Of a stretch of DNA of 64,000 bases, positions 1-10,944 are shown one piece after another. The stretch lies in NCBI GenBank assembly GCA_965178125.1, contig OZ237764.1, positions 620,001-684,000 on the forward strand. Direction: 5' to 3'. Position 1 is the first letter of the stretch. Each line of letters starts with the position of its first letter. Both the position numbers and the translations under genes were made by a program. Origin of the DNA: Bilabrum cf. latius. Taxonomy: Eukaryota > Bigyra: Bicosoecida > Bigyra > Bicosoecida. A model generated the notes under the pieces. That model was not told the origin of the DNA and did not search any database. It saw nothing but the letters and a program-made list of their open reading frames with translations.

Positions 1-722
1 TCCGCAAGCACCACCACGCAGCGGGTGCTGTTCAGCGCGCTGCCCGCACTCCGCAGCGGCGCCACCGGAGCCAGCCACGGGAACTGCGCGGCGCCCGTCT
101 CTGGTTCCGCAGCGATGGACTTGGCGTTGCGGTGCACCATCCGGCCCGTGGGCGCGTGGAGGATGGTGAGCTGCGGAATCTTCTGCACCCTGCACGCCAG
201 GGCCAGCTGCTGGCTCACGGCCCCGGCACCCGCCCCCGCATCGCCGCCGTCTGCGTCAAACCGCAGCATGGGGAAGGGCATGGTCCCGGCGTACTCCTCC
301 GTCTGGCCCCTGTCCGTGTCCGCCGACACGAAGATCACCTCGGACCCGGGCCGGATTGGCTCGTCGGACTTGCTCTCCTCCTCCTTGGCTTCCTGCTCGG
401 CCCCTGACGCTGCCCCGGCTCCAGAGGCGGCTCCAGCCTCGGCATCGGCCGGCGACGCAGCCTTCTCCAGTGCGGAACCGGCGCCGTGCGATCCGATCAT
501 AGCGATGGCGGGATACATGCGCGCCAGCCGGGCAGTGAAGGTCTTGCACGGCTTGCAGAAGGCAGCGCTGAAGTACAGAGCCACGTACTCGCTGCGAGCG
601 CACACCTCCTGTAGCGTCTCTTCTCTCCCGTCCTTGTGCTGGATGACGGCGTCTTTGCGGCGAGCGATCTGGGCGAAGGTGGGCCGGCTGCAGGGGAAGT
701 TCAGTCCGGCGGGATCATCCAT
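1..722 (-). CDS. Nucleoredoxin-like protein, copy 1 (C-terminal end outside window)
   Basis: This is the N-terminal part of a thioredoxin-fold protein of the nucleoredoxin/tryparedoxin type; it runs off the left edge. The start is the ATG at 722, giving MDDPAGLNF. The active-site region reads ALYFSAAFCKPCKTFT, so the redox pair is Cys-Lys-Pro-Cys; the family norm is WCPPC or WCGPC. An acidic Ala/Glu-rich insert follows, then the second half of the fold (EVIFVSADTDRGQTEEYAG). Nucleoredoxins are cytosolic or nuclear disulfide oxidoreductases. It is nearly identical to the copies at 4790-5938 and 59336-60487, and it is divergent from the secreted-protein gene starting at 946. The fold call is solid; the substrate is unknown. 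Confidence 0.8.
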   Translation of the reverse strand, partial: MDDPAGLNFPCSRPTFAQIARRKDAVIQHKDGREETLQEVCARSEYVALYFSAAFCKPCKTFTARLARMYPAIAMIGSHGAGSALEKAASPADAEAGAASGAGAASGAEQEAKEEESKSDEPIRPGSEVIFVSADTDRGQTEEYAGTMPFPMLRFDADGGDAGAGAGAVSQQLALACRVQKIPQLTILHAPTGRMVHRNAKSIAAEPETGAAQFPWLAPVAPLRSAGSALNSTRCVVVLA

Positions 723-945
723 GACTTTGGTGTGTTCCGTTTTGCTTCAGCCTCTTGTTTTGCCTTTCAGCTTCTGAGGTCGGCAGGGCTCAGGCGGGTC
801 CAATCACATATGAACGAAGACCCTTTTGCCAATCACGCGACTGTTGCGTTCGATTCATGGAGATTCTGGTTTATTCTAGAAACTGCATCGGATTGGCCAG
901 CGTGTACTTCAGGGCTCAAGCTGAAGCCAAATCTGGTGCGGCTCC

Positions 946-3267
946 ATGCAAACGGTACTGGTAAAGATGGCGGCTGTTGCTGCATTCTTGCTAGTGATGC
1001 TAGTGGTCGCTCCTGCAGCTGTGGCCGAAGAGCAAGGAGATTCGTTGATGCTGCGGCATGATACCATGGTACAGCGGCCTGTTGGTATTCCGAAAGCCGC
1101 CAGGAACTTCTAAAAGAGGGAGCAAAAGAGACGAGCTGGCTAGAAAGGGAGGCGCAAGCAAGGAACCTAGCCTTCGGGCGGTCAATCGAGTAAGATCTCA
1201 GCCCAAGGTAGCACAGTCCATTCAGTGCTGAAAGTCGGCATGATTTATGCATGGCCGCAGACCTTATCGATTGAGGTAAGTGGCAAACTAGAGCACATCG
1301 ACATGGGTGTCAAGGTTGGCATGACCAGCGATCGTTTCGAGCTTGACAAGCTCGATCCGGACAGCCTGGTCCTAGCCACTCAAGTCGGATTCGGTGCAGA
1401 GGCAGCACAGGCTGCCGGCAGTGCGTCATTCAAGCCATACATCACTCAGGTATCGTCCAAAGATCCGCCGATTGCCGCTGTGGCCGGAAGCTCGGGTCTC
1501 AGCGTCGATTCATAGGGCGCTGGGAGCAAGGCCCAGTCTGGCTAGCCTTCCGGTGCTGTTGATTCTGCGGGTCAATCCGGCACGTTAAAATCTTCATCCT
1601 CTTCCGGTGCTTCGCGCGAGCCGACGTCCACCAGCTCCAGCGCTTGTGCTTAGAAGCCAGCCGCTGGAGCGGAGTTCCCATCCGATGGCACCGGCGCAGT
1701 GGGCTCTGGTGCTGGATAGGACAAGGCTTCGACGGCAACTGGAGGGGCAGCCACCGCGGCCCATAGTGAGCATACCTTGCCTGCCGGTGCATCTGTCGGT
1801 CCCTCAGTGCCCATGAGCGGGGCATCGGCGAGTGCTTCCTACCAGCAGTCCCCAGGTGGTGCCAAGGATGGACAGAAGATCTGGAGCGGCTTCCTCGAAC
1901 TGAGCCACAGGGTTCTATCGCGCGCTCTGGGCACGCTTGCGAGTGGGAATCCCGCCATCCTTAACTTCTGGCGCGAGGAAGTGCAGGGGGACGAGGGATC
2001 AGTCGTGTCATCCGATGGCTCGTCCACGGGGTCATCGCCACACAAGAAGCCGAGGCAATAAGACCACGCCGGGGACGGTTCGGATGGTTAGGACGGTGAC
2101 CATGGTCAGCAAGCCAGTGGTGGCGCGGCTTCCAAAGCAGGGGTGCCCGAAGCCGGCTACCCGCTCAGGATGGTGATGCCGCCCGTCGACGCGGACCAAC
2201 CCATCAGTTCACTCACGAGGATCACCAAGATGTCCACTCTGCTCGTGAGCATGGACCACTTCTTCGCAGCGCATTTCCTGGTAGATGCAGGGCAACATGC
2301 CGGGCCTGCACCGGTGATCCCTGAGCCACTTGATGCGGGCAAGGTGGAGGAGTCATCCAAGGTTGCCCTGGACAAAGCCGGCGATGTGCTTGCCAAGGCT
2401 CGTACCAGCGATGTAGTGCAGCGATTCTTGTCGCGGTTCCCAGACTCGGATGGGGAGACGCATAGCGGACCAGCAAGGTCGGCCGACTCCAGCGGGAGCA
2501 TGGCAATGGCATCCGGGCCGGCGTCTGGGCCTGGTGCAGCAAACCCAGTCCCATGGTCTGGCGCGAAGCGTCCTCGCACGATTGCAGTGCGTGGTGGCAA
2601 GGTCGATCATCCTGCCGGGCAGCCGATGCATTACTCGCATGGCGCGCAAACTGTGGAGAGAATGGCCCACCTGAACCTGCAAGCATTCGGGCTGGTGAAG
2701 CTGGGCTCCCTTGCCGGCACGACGGAGACATTCATACCTCTGGTCCAGGTCACATCTGGGATGACGACTGCCGACCTGAGAACACGTATCACGACTGCAA
2801 TTGATGCCGTGAAAGATGACGCGAAAGTGTTTGCAGTTCTGCTCGACCATGATTTGTTCCGAAGGATCATGCGTGAGGTGTACGCATTCAAGCAGAAGCT
2901 GGCCCCTGGTTGGCGCGCCGGAGGGATCGATCGTTCCAAGCTGAACCAAGACTACATTGCCCATTTGCGCGCTGCACTGACCGAAGCCATGGAGACCTGC
3001 CAATGGGTGGCTCTTTTGGATTCTTTGGTGGACGTGGGCGAGATCGCGATTCGCCTGGCGGAGCTGGGTGTTGTCGTGAACATGCGACCAGCAGAGGGCC
3101 AAGAATGGCTCAAGACCTTCACGCCGTCCAAATTGCAAGACTTCAACGAGATGGACTTGACTCCAGCACCCGATGAAGACGAAATAGCGATTGAGGCCGT
3201 GACATGGGCAGGCCCAATTCACTATGCGCACCACATGCTCCTGCTTAGAGACTGCCCGATGAATTGA
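946..3267 (+). pseudogene. Secreted protein of unknown function, copy 1 (in-frame TAA)
   Basis: Exon 1 is 946-1084 and begins MQTVLVKMAAVAAFLL, a clear signal peptide ending near APAAVAEE. I infer a 141 bp intron (1085-1225) with donor GTATTC and acceptor CATTCAG; it joins the frames and has the same length in all three copies. Exon 2 runs to TGA at 3267. The mature protein starts VLKVGMIYAW, has a long Ser/Ala/Gly-rich low-complexity middle and a conserved C-terminal domain ending MLLLRDCPMN. I recognise no family. In-frame TAGs (for example 1651-1653) align with CAG in copy 2, so I read them as Gln. This copy also has a TAA at 2059-2061 where copies 2 and 3 have GAA, so it is probably truncated. 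It converges with the ankyrin-like gene 14 bp downstream. Confidence 0.6.
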
Positions 3268-3280
3268 AGCGTTTGTCGTA

Positions 3281-4440
3281 TCATACTTGCTGCTTGCTTC
3301 TGACACCCATCAACACACGCACGCAGTCCGCATGGCCTCCCGCCCTTGCTGCTTCCAGCACGTCCATATCCACACCATCCACCACCCCGATCACCCACGC
3401 CCCACCAGCCAACTTGCCAAGCCTCAGCCGCTTCTCCAGCTCCATGGGCCTCCCCTCCCTCGCGGCCTGAAACACCATCGAGGCATCCCTGTGCGCTTCA
3501 TGTGCCCGCCGCCACCGCACCAGCTGGTCCCCCCGTCTGGGATCCAGGTGCTTCACACGAGCCAGCTCCCCTGCGGGCACTAGCTCAAAAAGCTTGCCCA
3601 GCACCTCTCGGGGCCTGGCTCCCCGCTTGCTGCTGTACAGAGCTTTAGGCACCGGCAAATGCTCCGTCATGCTCCCGTACGACTTGTGCGATTGCGTTTC
3701 CCTGCATGCCACATCCAGCCACGTCGCACCGGTCTCGCTGTCTAGCCCTTGTTGGTACACCCTTGACCCCCAGTGCAGGAGGATCGCGAGAGAGGCAGCT
3801 GATTTATAATCGCATGCTTGCCGTACAGCATAGACTACTACAGCTCGCCGCTACCGATCAAACCAGAATCTCAATATCTCTTCATGCGTCAAAGACTACC
3901 AACCTGTATCCAGGGTACCGGCTCGACACATATACTCGAGGGATTGCAGCGCGCTTTGGCGTATGAAGCTCGTAACCAGTGGCACTTGTTTCTGCGTGAT
4001 ATCGATCAATGCGAGCTCAATCAGTCACTCACTGAACTTTCACTATCCAAGGCAGGACACTAGCATAACATGAGGCACGGGGTAGACTTCTTGCTCACAC
4101 ATCGCAATCTTGCAGACTTTGACAGAGCTCGCTACAGCACTGCAGGGCGATCGAACGCTCCAAGTGCATCAGTTATACTCATAAACTGCGTGAAAGGAAG
4201 ACACTCTGTGTTCCAATGAACCATGGCGACAATTGCTGTGCATGTCTTGACTAGATTTGCATCGTGCTCACGCTGTGGAGCTCGCCATCGAGTGTCAAGT
4301 TCCTGGGCCAATGTGTCCTGCATAGCTTCGCTTCATACTTATCGAACAATGCAATGGCGACGGCATCATTGCGATCATTCAAGGCTTGAAGAAAGCGCCT
4401 TTTCAATGCTGCCCATTCCCTGCAACCAATAAAACCGAAG
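3281..4440 (-). CDS. Ankyrin-like multi-exon gene, copy 1
   Basis: The exons, from the 5' end on the minus strand, are exon 1 from about 4440 to 4272 (GCREWAALKRRFLQAL), exon 2 4185-4099 (FMSITDALGAFDRPAVL) and exon 3 3991-3281. Donors are GTGAGC and acceptors are cgcAG; both introns are short. The same exon phases fit copies 2 and 3. Exon 3 contains degenerate ankyrin-like helices (SLEYMCRAGTL, VFQAAREGRPMELEKRL, VLEAARAGGHADCV). In-frame TAG codons in exons 2 and 3 align with Gln, Pro or Glu codons in sister copies, so TAG is sense. The true start lies upstream of exon 1 and I could not place it. Ankyrin repeats bind other proteins; no partner can be inferred. Confidence 0.6.
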
Positions 4441-4789
4441 ATTGTAGCAGAAATTTCAATCAGGAATGATACAGCAAAAGCTCATATATGCACCCATACA
4501 ATAAGCCCTACACACCTCATCTGGTCAACGCAGCTATTCTCAGGGCAGTCCTCGCGTGGACGATAGCCAACCCGAAGTGTACTTGTGTAAGCCTCTCTCA
4601 AGGATTCACGCGATACCATCCTACACAACTATCCACACTTTGCAAACGAGTAAATGCGAACTCAAGCTCAAATGTATTGTTGTGTCCAGACACCAGCAAA
4701 CTATGATTGATACTTTAGCTTCTGTGAGAGTGAGAACCAAACAAACCTTCCACCGCCGGCGTGACCAAAGAGCACCTAGCAAGGCAACC
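4441..4789. other. Intergenic stretch between gene clusters 1 and 2
   Basis: I see no convincing gene here. Its right end (from about 4728) carries a sequence that recurs at about 59266 before cluster 3, so it marks the left border of the repeated gene-cluster unit. It lies between the 5' end of the ankyrin-like gene of cluster 1 and the 3' end of the nucleoredoxin-like gene of cluster 2. Confidence 0.5.
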
Positions 4790-5938
4790 TCAGAATCCCA
4801 CACCAGCTATCGACCCGCCCTCCACACCCTCCACAAACGCACTCAAATCGAAACTACTAGGCACTTCACCACAACCAGACCCTCCCGCACTAGCCTTGCA
4901 ACCAGCCGATGCAACGGATGGCCCGCCAGCCCCACCATCACCAGCCCCGCCATCATGCGCTCCGCCCCCCAGCACGAACTTCACCTGCCGAGGCACATCC
5001 AGCACGACCACCCGCACCGAATCATCACCGTCCCCGTCCCGCACCCAGGCCTTGTCGCACGCCATCCGCACCTCGTCCGCAGCCGTGTCGTCCTCGGGCC
5101 CCGCGAAGAAGAAGCGCGTCTGCCCCTCCGCCCCCCTCGTCACGTCGAACCGCCGACTGGCCACCTCCTCCAGCGCAGAGCGGAGTTTCTCCGATTTCTC
5201 CGCGTCCGTCATCCTGTCTGCAAGCACCACCACGCAGCGGGTGCTGTTGAGCGCGCTGCCCGCACTCCGCAGCGGCGCCACCGGAGCCAGCCACGGGAAC
5301 TGCGCGGCGCCCGTCTCTGGTTCCGCAGCGATGGACTTGGCGTTGCGGTGCACCATCCGGCCCGTGGGCGCGTGGATGATGGTGAGCTGCGGGATCTTCT
5401 GCACCCTGCACGCCAGGGCCAGCTGCTGGCTCACGGCCCCGGCACCCGCCCCCGCTTCGCCGCCGTCTGCGTCAAACCGCAGCATGGGGAAGGGCATGGT
5501 CCCGGCGTACTCCTCCGTCTGGCCCCTGTCCGTGTCCGCCGACACGAAGATCACCTCGGAGCCGGGCCGGATCGGCTCGTCGGACTTGCTCTCCTCCTCC
5601 TTGGCTTCCTGCTCGGCCCCTGACGCTGCCCCGGCTCCAGAGGCGGCTCCAGCCTCGGCATCGGCCGGCGACGCAGCCTTCGCCGGTGCGGAACCGGCGC
5701 CGCGCGATCCGATCATAGCGATACCGGGGTACATGCCCGCCAGTCGAGGAGTGAAGGTCTTGCACGGCTTGCAGAAGGCAGCGCTGAAGTACAGAGCCAC
5801 GTACTCGCTGCGAGCGCACACCTCCTGTTGCGTCTCTTCTCTCCCGTCCTTGTGCTGGATGACGGCGTCTTTGCGGCGAGCGATCTGGGCGAAGGTGGGC
5901 CGGCTGCAGGGGAAGTTCAGTCCGGCGGAATCATCCAT
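4790..5938 (-). CDS. Nucleoredoxin-like protein, copy 2
   Basis: This is a complete 382-residue protein starting MDDSAGLNF. Residues 40-70 hold the thioredoxin-like active site (AAFCKPCKTF). An Ala/Glu-rich acidic spacer follows, then the remaining strands of the fold (VIFVSADTDRG, KIPQLTIIHAPTGRMV; the Ile-Pro is in the cis-Pro position), and a C-terminal extension with a second alpha/beta segment (TRCVVVLADRMT, RFFFAGPEDD). The likely role is a cytosolic thiol-disulfide oxidoreductase of the nucleoredoxin family. The 164 bp to the divergent secreted-protein gene at 6103 should hold both promoters. The reading frame is free of TAG. It is about 95% like copy 3 by eye. Confidence 0.85.
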   Translation of the reverse strand: MDDSAGLNFPCSRPTFAQIARRKDAVIQHKDGREETQQEVCARSEYVALYFSAAFCKPCKTFTPRLAGMYPGIAMIGSRGAGSAPAKAASPADAEAGAASGAGAASGAEQEAKEEESKSDEPIRPGSEVIFVSADTDRGQTEEYAGTMPFPMLRFDADGGEAGAGAGAVSQQLALACRVQKIPQLTIIHAPTGRMVHRNAKSIAAEPETGAAQFPWLAPVAPLRSAGSALNSTRCVVVLADRMTDAEKSEKLRSALEEVASRRFDVTRGAEGQTRFFFAGPEDDTAADEVRMACDKAWVRDGDGDDSVRVVVLDVPRQVKFVLGGGAHDGGAGDGGAGGPSVASAGCKASAGGSGCGEVPSSFDLSAFVEGVEGGSIAGVGF

Positions 5939-6102
5939 GACTTCGGTGCGTTCCGTTTTGCTTCAGCCTCTTGTTTTGCCTTTTGCCAATCACGCGATTG
6001 TTGCGTTCGATTCATGGAGACTCTGGTTTATTCTAGAAACTGCATCGGATTGGCCAGCGTGTACTTCAGGGCTCAAGCTGAAGCTAAATCTGGTGCGGCT
6101 CC

Positions 6103-8433
6103 ATGCAAACGGTACTGGTAAAGATGGCGGCTGTTGCTGCATTCTTGCTAGTGATGCTAGCGTTCGCTCCTGCAGCTTTGGCCGAAGAGCAAGGAGATTC
6201 GTTGATGCTGCGGGAAAATACCATGGTGCAGCGACCTGACGGTATTCCGTAATCCGCCAGGAACTTCTTAAAGAGGGAGCAAAAGAGACGATCTGGCTAG
6301 AAAGGGCGGCGCAAGCAAGGAACCTAGCCTTAGGGCGGTCAATCGAGTAAGATCTCAGCCCAAGGTAGCACAGTCCATTCAGTGCTGAAAGTCGGCATGA
6401 TTTATGCATGGCCGCGGATCTTATCGGTTGAGGTAAGTGGCAAACTAGAGCACATCGACATGGGTGTCAAGGTCGGCATGACCAGCGATCGTTTCGAGCT
6501 TGACAAGCTCGATCCGGACAGCCTGGTCCTAGCCACCCAAGTCGGATTCGGTGCAGAGGCAGCACAGTCTGCCGGCAGTGCGTCATTCGAGCCATACATC
6601 ACTCAGGTATCGTCCACAGATCCGCCGATTGCCGCTCTGGCCGGAAGCTCGGGTCTCAGCGTCGATTCACGGGGCGCTGGGAGCAAGGCCCAGTCTGGCT
6701 AGCCTTCCGGTGCTGCTGATTCTGCGGGTCAATCCGGCCCCTAGGAGTATGAATCCTCTCCCGGTGCTCCGCGCGAGCCGACGTCCACCAGCTCCAGCGC
6801 CTCTTTGCAGCAGCCAGCCACTAGAGCGGAGTTCCCATCCGATGGCACCGGCGCAGTGGGCTCTGGTGCTGGATAGGAGAAGGCTTCGACGGCAACTGGA
6901 GAGGCGGCCAGCGCGGCCCATGGTGAGCATACCTTGCCTGCCGGTGCATCTGTCGGTCTCTCAGTGCCCATGAGCGGGGCGTCGGCGAGTGCTTCCTACC
7001 AGCAGTCCCCAGGTGGTGCCAAGGATGGACAGAAGATCTGGAGCGGCTTCCTCGAACTGAGCCACAGGGTTCTATCGCGCGCTCTGGACACGCTTGGGAG
7101 TGGGAATCCCGCCATCCTCAACTTCTGGCGCGAGGAAGTGCAGGGAGACGAAAGATCAGTCGTGTCATCCGATGGCTCGTCCACGGGGTCATCGCCACAC
7201 AAGAAGCCGAGGCAAGAAGACCACGCCGGGGACGGTTCGGATGGTGAGGACGGTGACCATGGCCAGCAAGCCAGTGGTGGCGCGGCTTCCAAAGCAGGGG
7301 TGCCCGAAGCCGGCTACCCGCTCAGGATGGTGATGCCGCCCGTCGACGCGGACCAACCCATCAGTTCACTCACGAGGATCACCAAGATGTCCACTCTGCT
7401 CGTGAGCATGGACCACTTCTTCGCAGCGCATTTCCTGGTAGATGCAGGGCAACATGCCGGGTCTGCACCGGTAATCCCTGAGCCACTTGATGCGGGCAAG
7501 GTGGAGGCGTCATCCAAGGTTGCCCTGGACAAAGCCGGCGATGTGCTTGCCAAAGCTGGCTCCAGCGATTTGTTGGATGCAGTACAGCGATTCTTGTCGC
7601 GGTTCCCAGACTCGGATGGGGAGAAGCATAGCGGACCAGCAAGGTCGGCTGAGTCCATCGGGAGCATGGCAATGGCATCCGGGCCGGCGTCTGGGTCTGG
7701 TGCAGCAGAACCAGACCCACGGTCTGGCGCAAAGCGTCCTCGCACGATTGCAGTGCGTGGTGGCAAGGTCGATCATCCTGCCGGGCAGCCCATGCATTAC
7801 TCGCATGGCGCGCAGACTGTGGAGAGGATGGCCCACCTGAACCTGCAAGCGTTCGGGCTGGTGAAGCTGGGCAACCTTGCTGGCACGACGGAGACATTCA
7901 TACCTCTGGTCCAGGTCACATCTGGGATGACGACTGCCGACCTGAGAACACGCATCACGACTGCAATTGATGCCGTGAAAGATGACGCGAAAGTGTTTGC
8001 AGTTCTGCTCGACCATGATTTGTTCCGAAGGATCATGCGTGAGGTGTACGCATTCAAGCGAAAGCTGGCCCCTGGTTGGCGCGCCGGAGGGATCGACCTC
8101 CCCACGCTGAACCAAGTGTACATTGCCCACTTGCAGACTGCGCTGAACGCAGCCATGGAGACCTGCCAACGAGTGGCTCCAGTGGATTCTTTGGTGGACG
8201 TGGGCGAGATCGCGATTCGCCTGGCGGAGCTGGGCGTTGTCGTGAACATGCGACCAGAAGAAAACCAAGAATGGCTTAAGGGTGTTAAGTCATCACAATT
8301 GCGGTCATTCGTTGAAGTAACGCTTCGGCGGCCAGACAGTCGACGTGAAGCGGCTATAACAGCCATGACTTGGGCAGGCCCAATCCACCATGCGCACCAC
8401 ATGCTCCTGCTTAGAGACTGCCCGATGAATTGA
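6103..8433 (+). CDS. Secreted protein of unknown function, copy 2 (intact)
   Basis: Exon 1 is 6103-6241 with a signal peptide (FLLVMLAFAPAALA); the inferred intron is 6242-6382 (141 bp) and exon 2 runs to TGA at 8433. If spliced this way the product is about 730 residues. It has an N-terminal mature domain (VLKVGMIYAW, DPDSLVLATQVGFGAEAAQ), a low-complexity Ser/Gly/Ala/Glu linker, then a C-terminal domain (YSHGAQTVERMAHLNLQAFG, TFIPLVQVTSGMTTADLR, LLDHDLFRRIMREVYAFK). Exon 2 contains three in-frame TAGs in the linker; the frame then continues through about 500 codons, which argues that TAG is sense in this host. I find no recognisable catalytic motif. Its 3' end is 8 bp from the convergent ankyrin-like gene. 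Confidence 0.65.
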
Positions 8434-8441
8434 AGCGTTTG

Positions 8442-9109
8442 TCATACTTGCTGCTTGCTTCTGACACCCATCAACACACTCACGCAGTCCGCATGGCCTC
8501 CCGCCCTTGCTGCTTCCAGCACGTCCATAGCCACACCATCCACCACCCCGATCACCCACGCCCCACCAGCCAACTTGCCAAGCCTCAGCCGCTTCTCCAG
8601 CTCCATGGGCCTCCCCTCCCTCGCGGCCTGAAACACCATCGAGGCATCCCTGTGCGCCTCATGTGCCCGCCGCCACCGCACCAGCTGGTCCCCCCGTCTG
8701 GGATCCAGGTGCTTCACACGAGCCAGCTCCCCTGCGGGCACTAGCTCAAAAAGATTGCCCAGCACCTCCCGGGGCCTGGCTCCCCGCTTGCTGCTGTACA
8801 GAGCTTTAGGCACCGGCAAATGCTCCGTCATGCTCCCGTACGACTTGTGCGATTCCGTTTCTCTGCATGCCACATCCAGCCACGTCGCACCGGTCTCGCT
8901 GTCTAGCCCTTGTTGGTACACCCTTGTACCCCAGCGCAGGAGAATCGCGAGCGAGGCAGCTGATTTCTCATCGCATGCTTGGAGTGCAGCATACACAGAT
9001 ACCGCTAGCAGCTCCCGGTCAAACCAGAATTTGCGTATATCCTCATGCAACACTGTTGGCCAACCCGTATCTAAGATGCCAGCCCGACACACGTACTCGA
9101 GGGATCGCA
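8442..9109 (-). pseudogene. Ankyrin-like gene, copy 2: 3' part of exon 3, cut by element 1
   Basis: The C-terminal part of the ankyrin-like protein ends SKQQV at TGA 8442-8444 and contains VFQAAREGRPMELEKRL and VLEAARAGGHADCV. Going upstream the frame runs to SLEYVCRAGIL and then meets the C-run at the tip of element 1. The missing 5' part lies beyond the other end of element 1 (56504-57000). The uninterrupted sequence is visible in copy 3 at 63610-63640. The gene is disrupted unless the element is excised. Confidence 0.8.
9105..9109. repeat. Target-site duplication of element 1 (left), TCGCA
   Basis: TCGCA immediately precedes the first C of the left terminal repeat. It recurs at 56499-56503 directly after the last G of the right terminal repeat. 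The empty site GGGATCGCAGTGCACC is present in cluster 3 at 63614, with one TCGCA. Five to six bp duplications are the norm for Polinton/Maverick integrases. Confidence 0.9.
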
Positions 9110-9531
9110 CCCCCCCGCTACGGTAATAAATAAATTTATTCCCTTCGGTTAAGGAAACAAGTTTCAATAATTACGTTCAGTCAGAGCTAAAGCTCTTCCC
9201 TCTCTCCATTCCTTTTCTCGCTAGTCGCTCCAAAAGTCAAGGTGAGCCTCTTCATACTGCTACTTCATATAACTGCTTTATCCTTCTAATTATATAAAAT
9301 CAATTATATATAAAACTCTATACGATGACCATATCCATAAATTGCGTATTAGTATATGTAAGTTCTAATCAAAACGTGGATGTAGCCCTCTTGTGAAGGT
9401 GTTATGGGACTCTAGCCATTTTCTAGCCAAAAGTTCCATCACTTTATGGGACTCCATTATTCAACCTTCTAAACTACCTTCATTATACCCCCTTATCCTC
9501 GCTTATACCTTCACAAATGGAACAAACGCGC
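9110..9531. repeat. Element 1 left terminal inverted repeat
   Basis: This about 422 bp repeat is the inverted partner of 56073-56498. It starts with seven C followed by GCTACGGTAATAAATAAAT. It includes one copy of the dispersed hairpin block (9318-9446) and ends at the shared GGAACAAACGCGC. A few small differences between the two ends (for example near 9155 against 56445) show that they have diverged slightly. An ORF at 9393-9620 runs out of it, but nothing supports it as a gene. Confidence 0.9.
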
Positions 9532-9810
9532 AACAGCAACTCGCTACACTCGTCATCGTCAAAATGAACCTGAACCTGAATATTGGAGTTCAGCATTTCT
9601 TAGGAAATATGAGGGTCTAACCAACAGGATTTAATATTAAAGTTTAAACCTTTATTAAGGGTGTATATGTTTTAAAGTATTAATCTATGCCTATACATCA
9701 CATAACCCCCATCATAACCCTAGTCTATAGGCTAAGGATAACCCCCACATAACCCCCCCACCTCTAAGCGTTTTTTTAAAACTCAAAAATTATAACTTAG
9801 TATTATAGAT

Positions 9811-10581
9811 ATGAACTTTAATAATTATGTCATTGAAAATCCCGTCCTAATGAAGCAGATTTATAAGGCTACAGACCATATTACAGATAGTACGCAAAAA
9901 ATTTTAGAGACCATTACTACGTATGTAGATTTAGGTGGTAAGTTTACAAAACCTAAATTAATTAATAAAAATATAGTTAGTGATATTAAAGAGAAAAAAG
10001 CCGTCAAAAAACCCAAGAAAGAAGAGAAACAGAAGACACAACACGATAATAACGACCAGCTTGAAATTAACCAAACATACATTCTAGATAAATTTAATGA
10101 CTATAAACCACAGAATAATAAAATTTATAATGATGTAGATGATTTACAACCGCCAGAATTAATTAGATAGACCGCAATAGATGAAAAATTAACCGGTATG
10201 GAGCCTGACAGTGAAAGTGAAATAAACAGCGTTAGTACCGAACAAGACTAGATAGAAGCAGAAACTGATGACGAAATGATACCTGAGGAAGAGAAAAAAA
10301 TAATAGGTGATTTAATTAAATTAGAGAATCAGGATTATAGGTATAAAGTGTCCGTAAATGGAAATGATGTATTTTTTGGTGAAATTAATTTACCCGATGT
10401 AGAGGCTCTTAAGAAATAGTTTAGCCCTCGTAAATTACAAATTATGATTTGTAAAATTAAAAGGAATTATAATATTAATAATAGCGATGATATCAACAGC
10501 CCTGAGTTTTGGAATAGCCGGGTATATTTGACCCTTGATGTGAAGGCCGAACACGAAAAACTACAAGATATCTATAATTAA
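9811..10581 (+). CDS. Acidic protein of unknown function (element 1)
   Basis: The 256-residue protein reads through three TAG codons (first at 10168-10170) to TAA at 10581. The N-terminus is MNFNNYVIENPVLMKQIYKA. A Lys-rich patch (KEKKAVKKPKKEEKQK) is followed by a Glu/Asp-rich middle and a C-terminal globular part (YRYKVSVNGNDVFFGEINLP, PRKLQIMICKIKRNYN). I do not recognise it. It is the first gene inside the left terminal repeat and points the same way as the primase-helicase, so an early or replication-linked role is possible but is only a guess. The upstream sequence has an A/T-rich TATTATAGAT just before the start. Confidence 0.6.
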
Positions 10582-10650
10582 AAGCCCCTACAACTTAATA
10601 AACGGGCTAGAATTTAATAAAATATTTTAATATAACCGCTATATTAAAAT

Positions 10651-10790
10651 CTATACGATGGCTATATCCACAAATTGCGTATAATTATATAGTATTTCTA
10701 GCAAAATGTGGATGTAGGGCCTCTTGTGAAGGTGGTATGGGACCTTTAGATAATTTTTTAAAATAGTTCCATCACTTGAGAAGGTGTTAA
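10651..10790 (+). repeat. Dispersed hairpin block, internal copy 1 (element 1)
   Basis: This gene-free stretch contains a block that also occurs in both terminal repeats, at 24753-24890, and inverted at 29803-29943. It begins TACGATGGCTATATCCAC, has arms ATCCAC-N3-TTGC and GCAA-N3-GTGGAT that can pair around an A/T-rich loop, and ends TTCCATCACTT-GAGAAGGTG. I see no gene between 10582 and 10944. Confidence 0.75.
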
Positions 10791-10944
10791 AATACACCAT
10801 TCATATCTCAATCTATTTTTTAGGGCTAAATGGCAAAAATCACCTTTTACCTTCATTAATTATTATAGCCCCTTTAAGCCCTCTATAATTAAATATGGCG
10901 TTTAAAATAGTTTAAAAATATATTTCTAATAATATATATAGAAA

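Noticed and set aside
833-1252. Minus-strand ORF opposite exon 1 and intron of the secreted-protein gene (also 5990-6409 and 60668-60940)
   Set aside because: It is a shadow of the plus-strand gene: it covers the signal peptide exon and the intron and has no protein-like pattern.
9393-9620. ORF spanning the inner edge of the left TIR of element 1
   Set aside because: It overlaps the dispersed hairpin block, has no promoter box, and its mirror in the right TIR is not matched as a gene.
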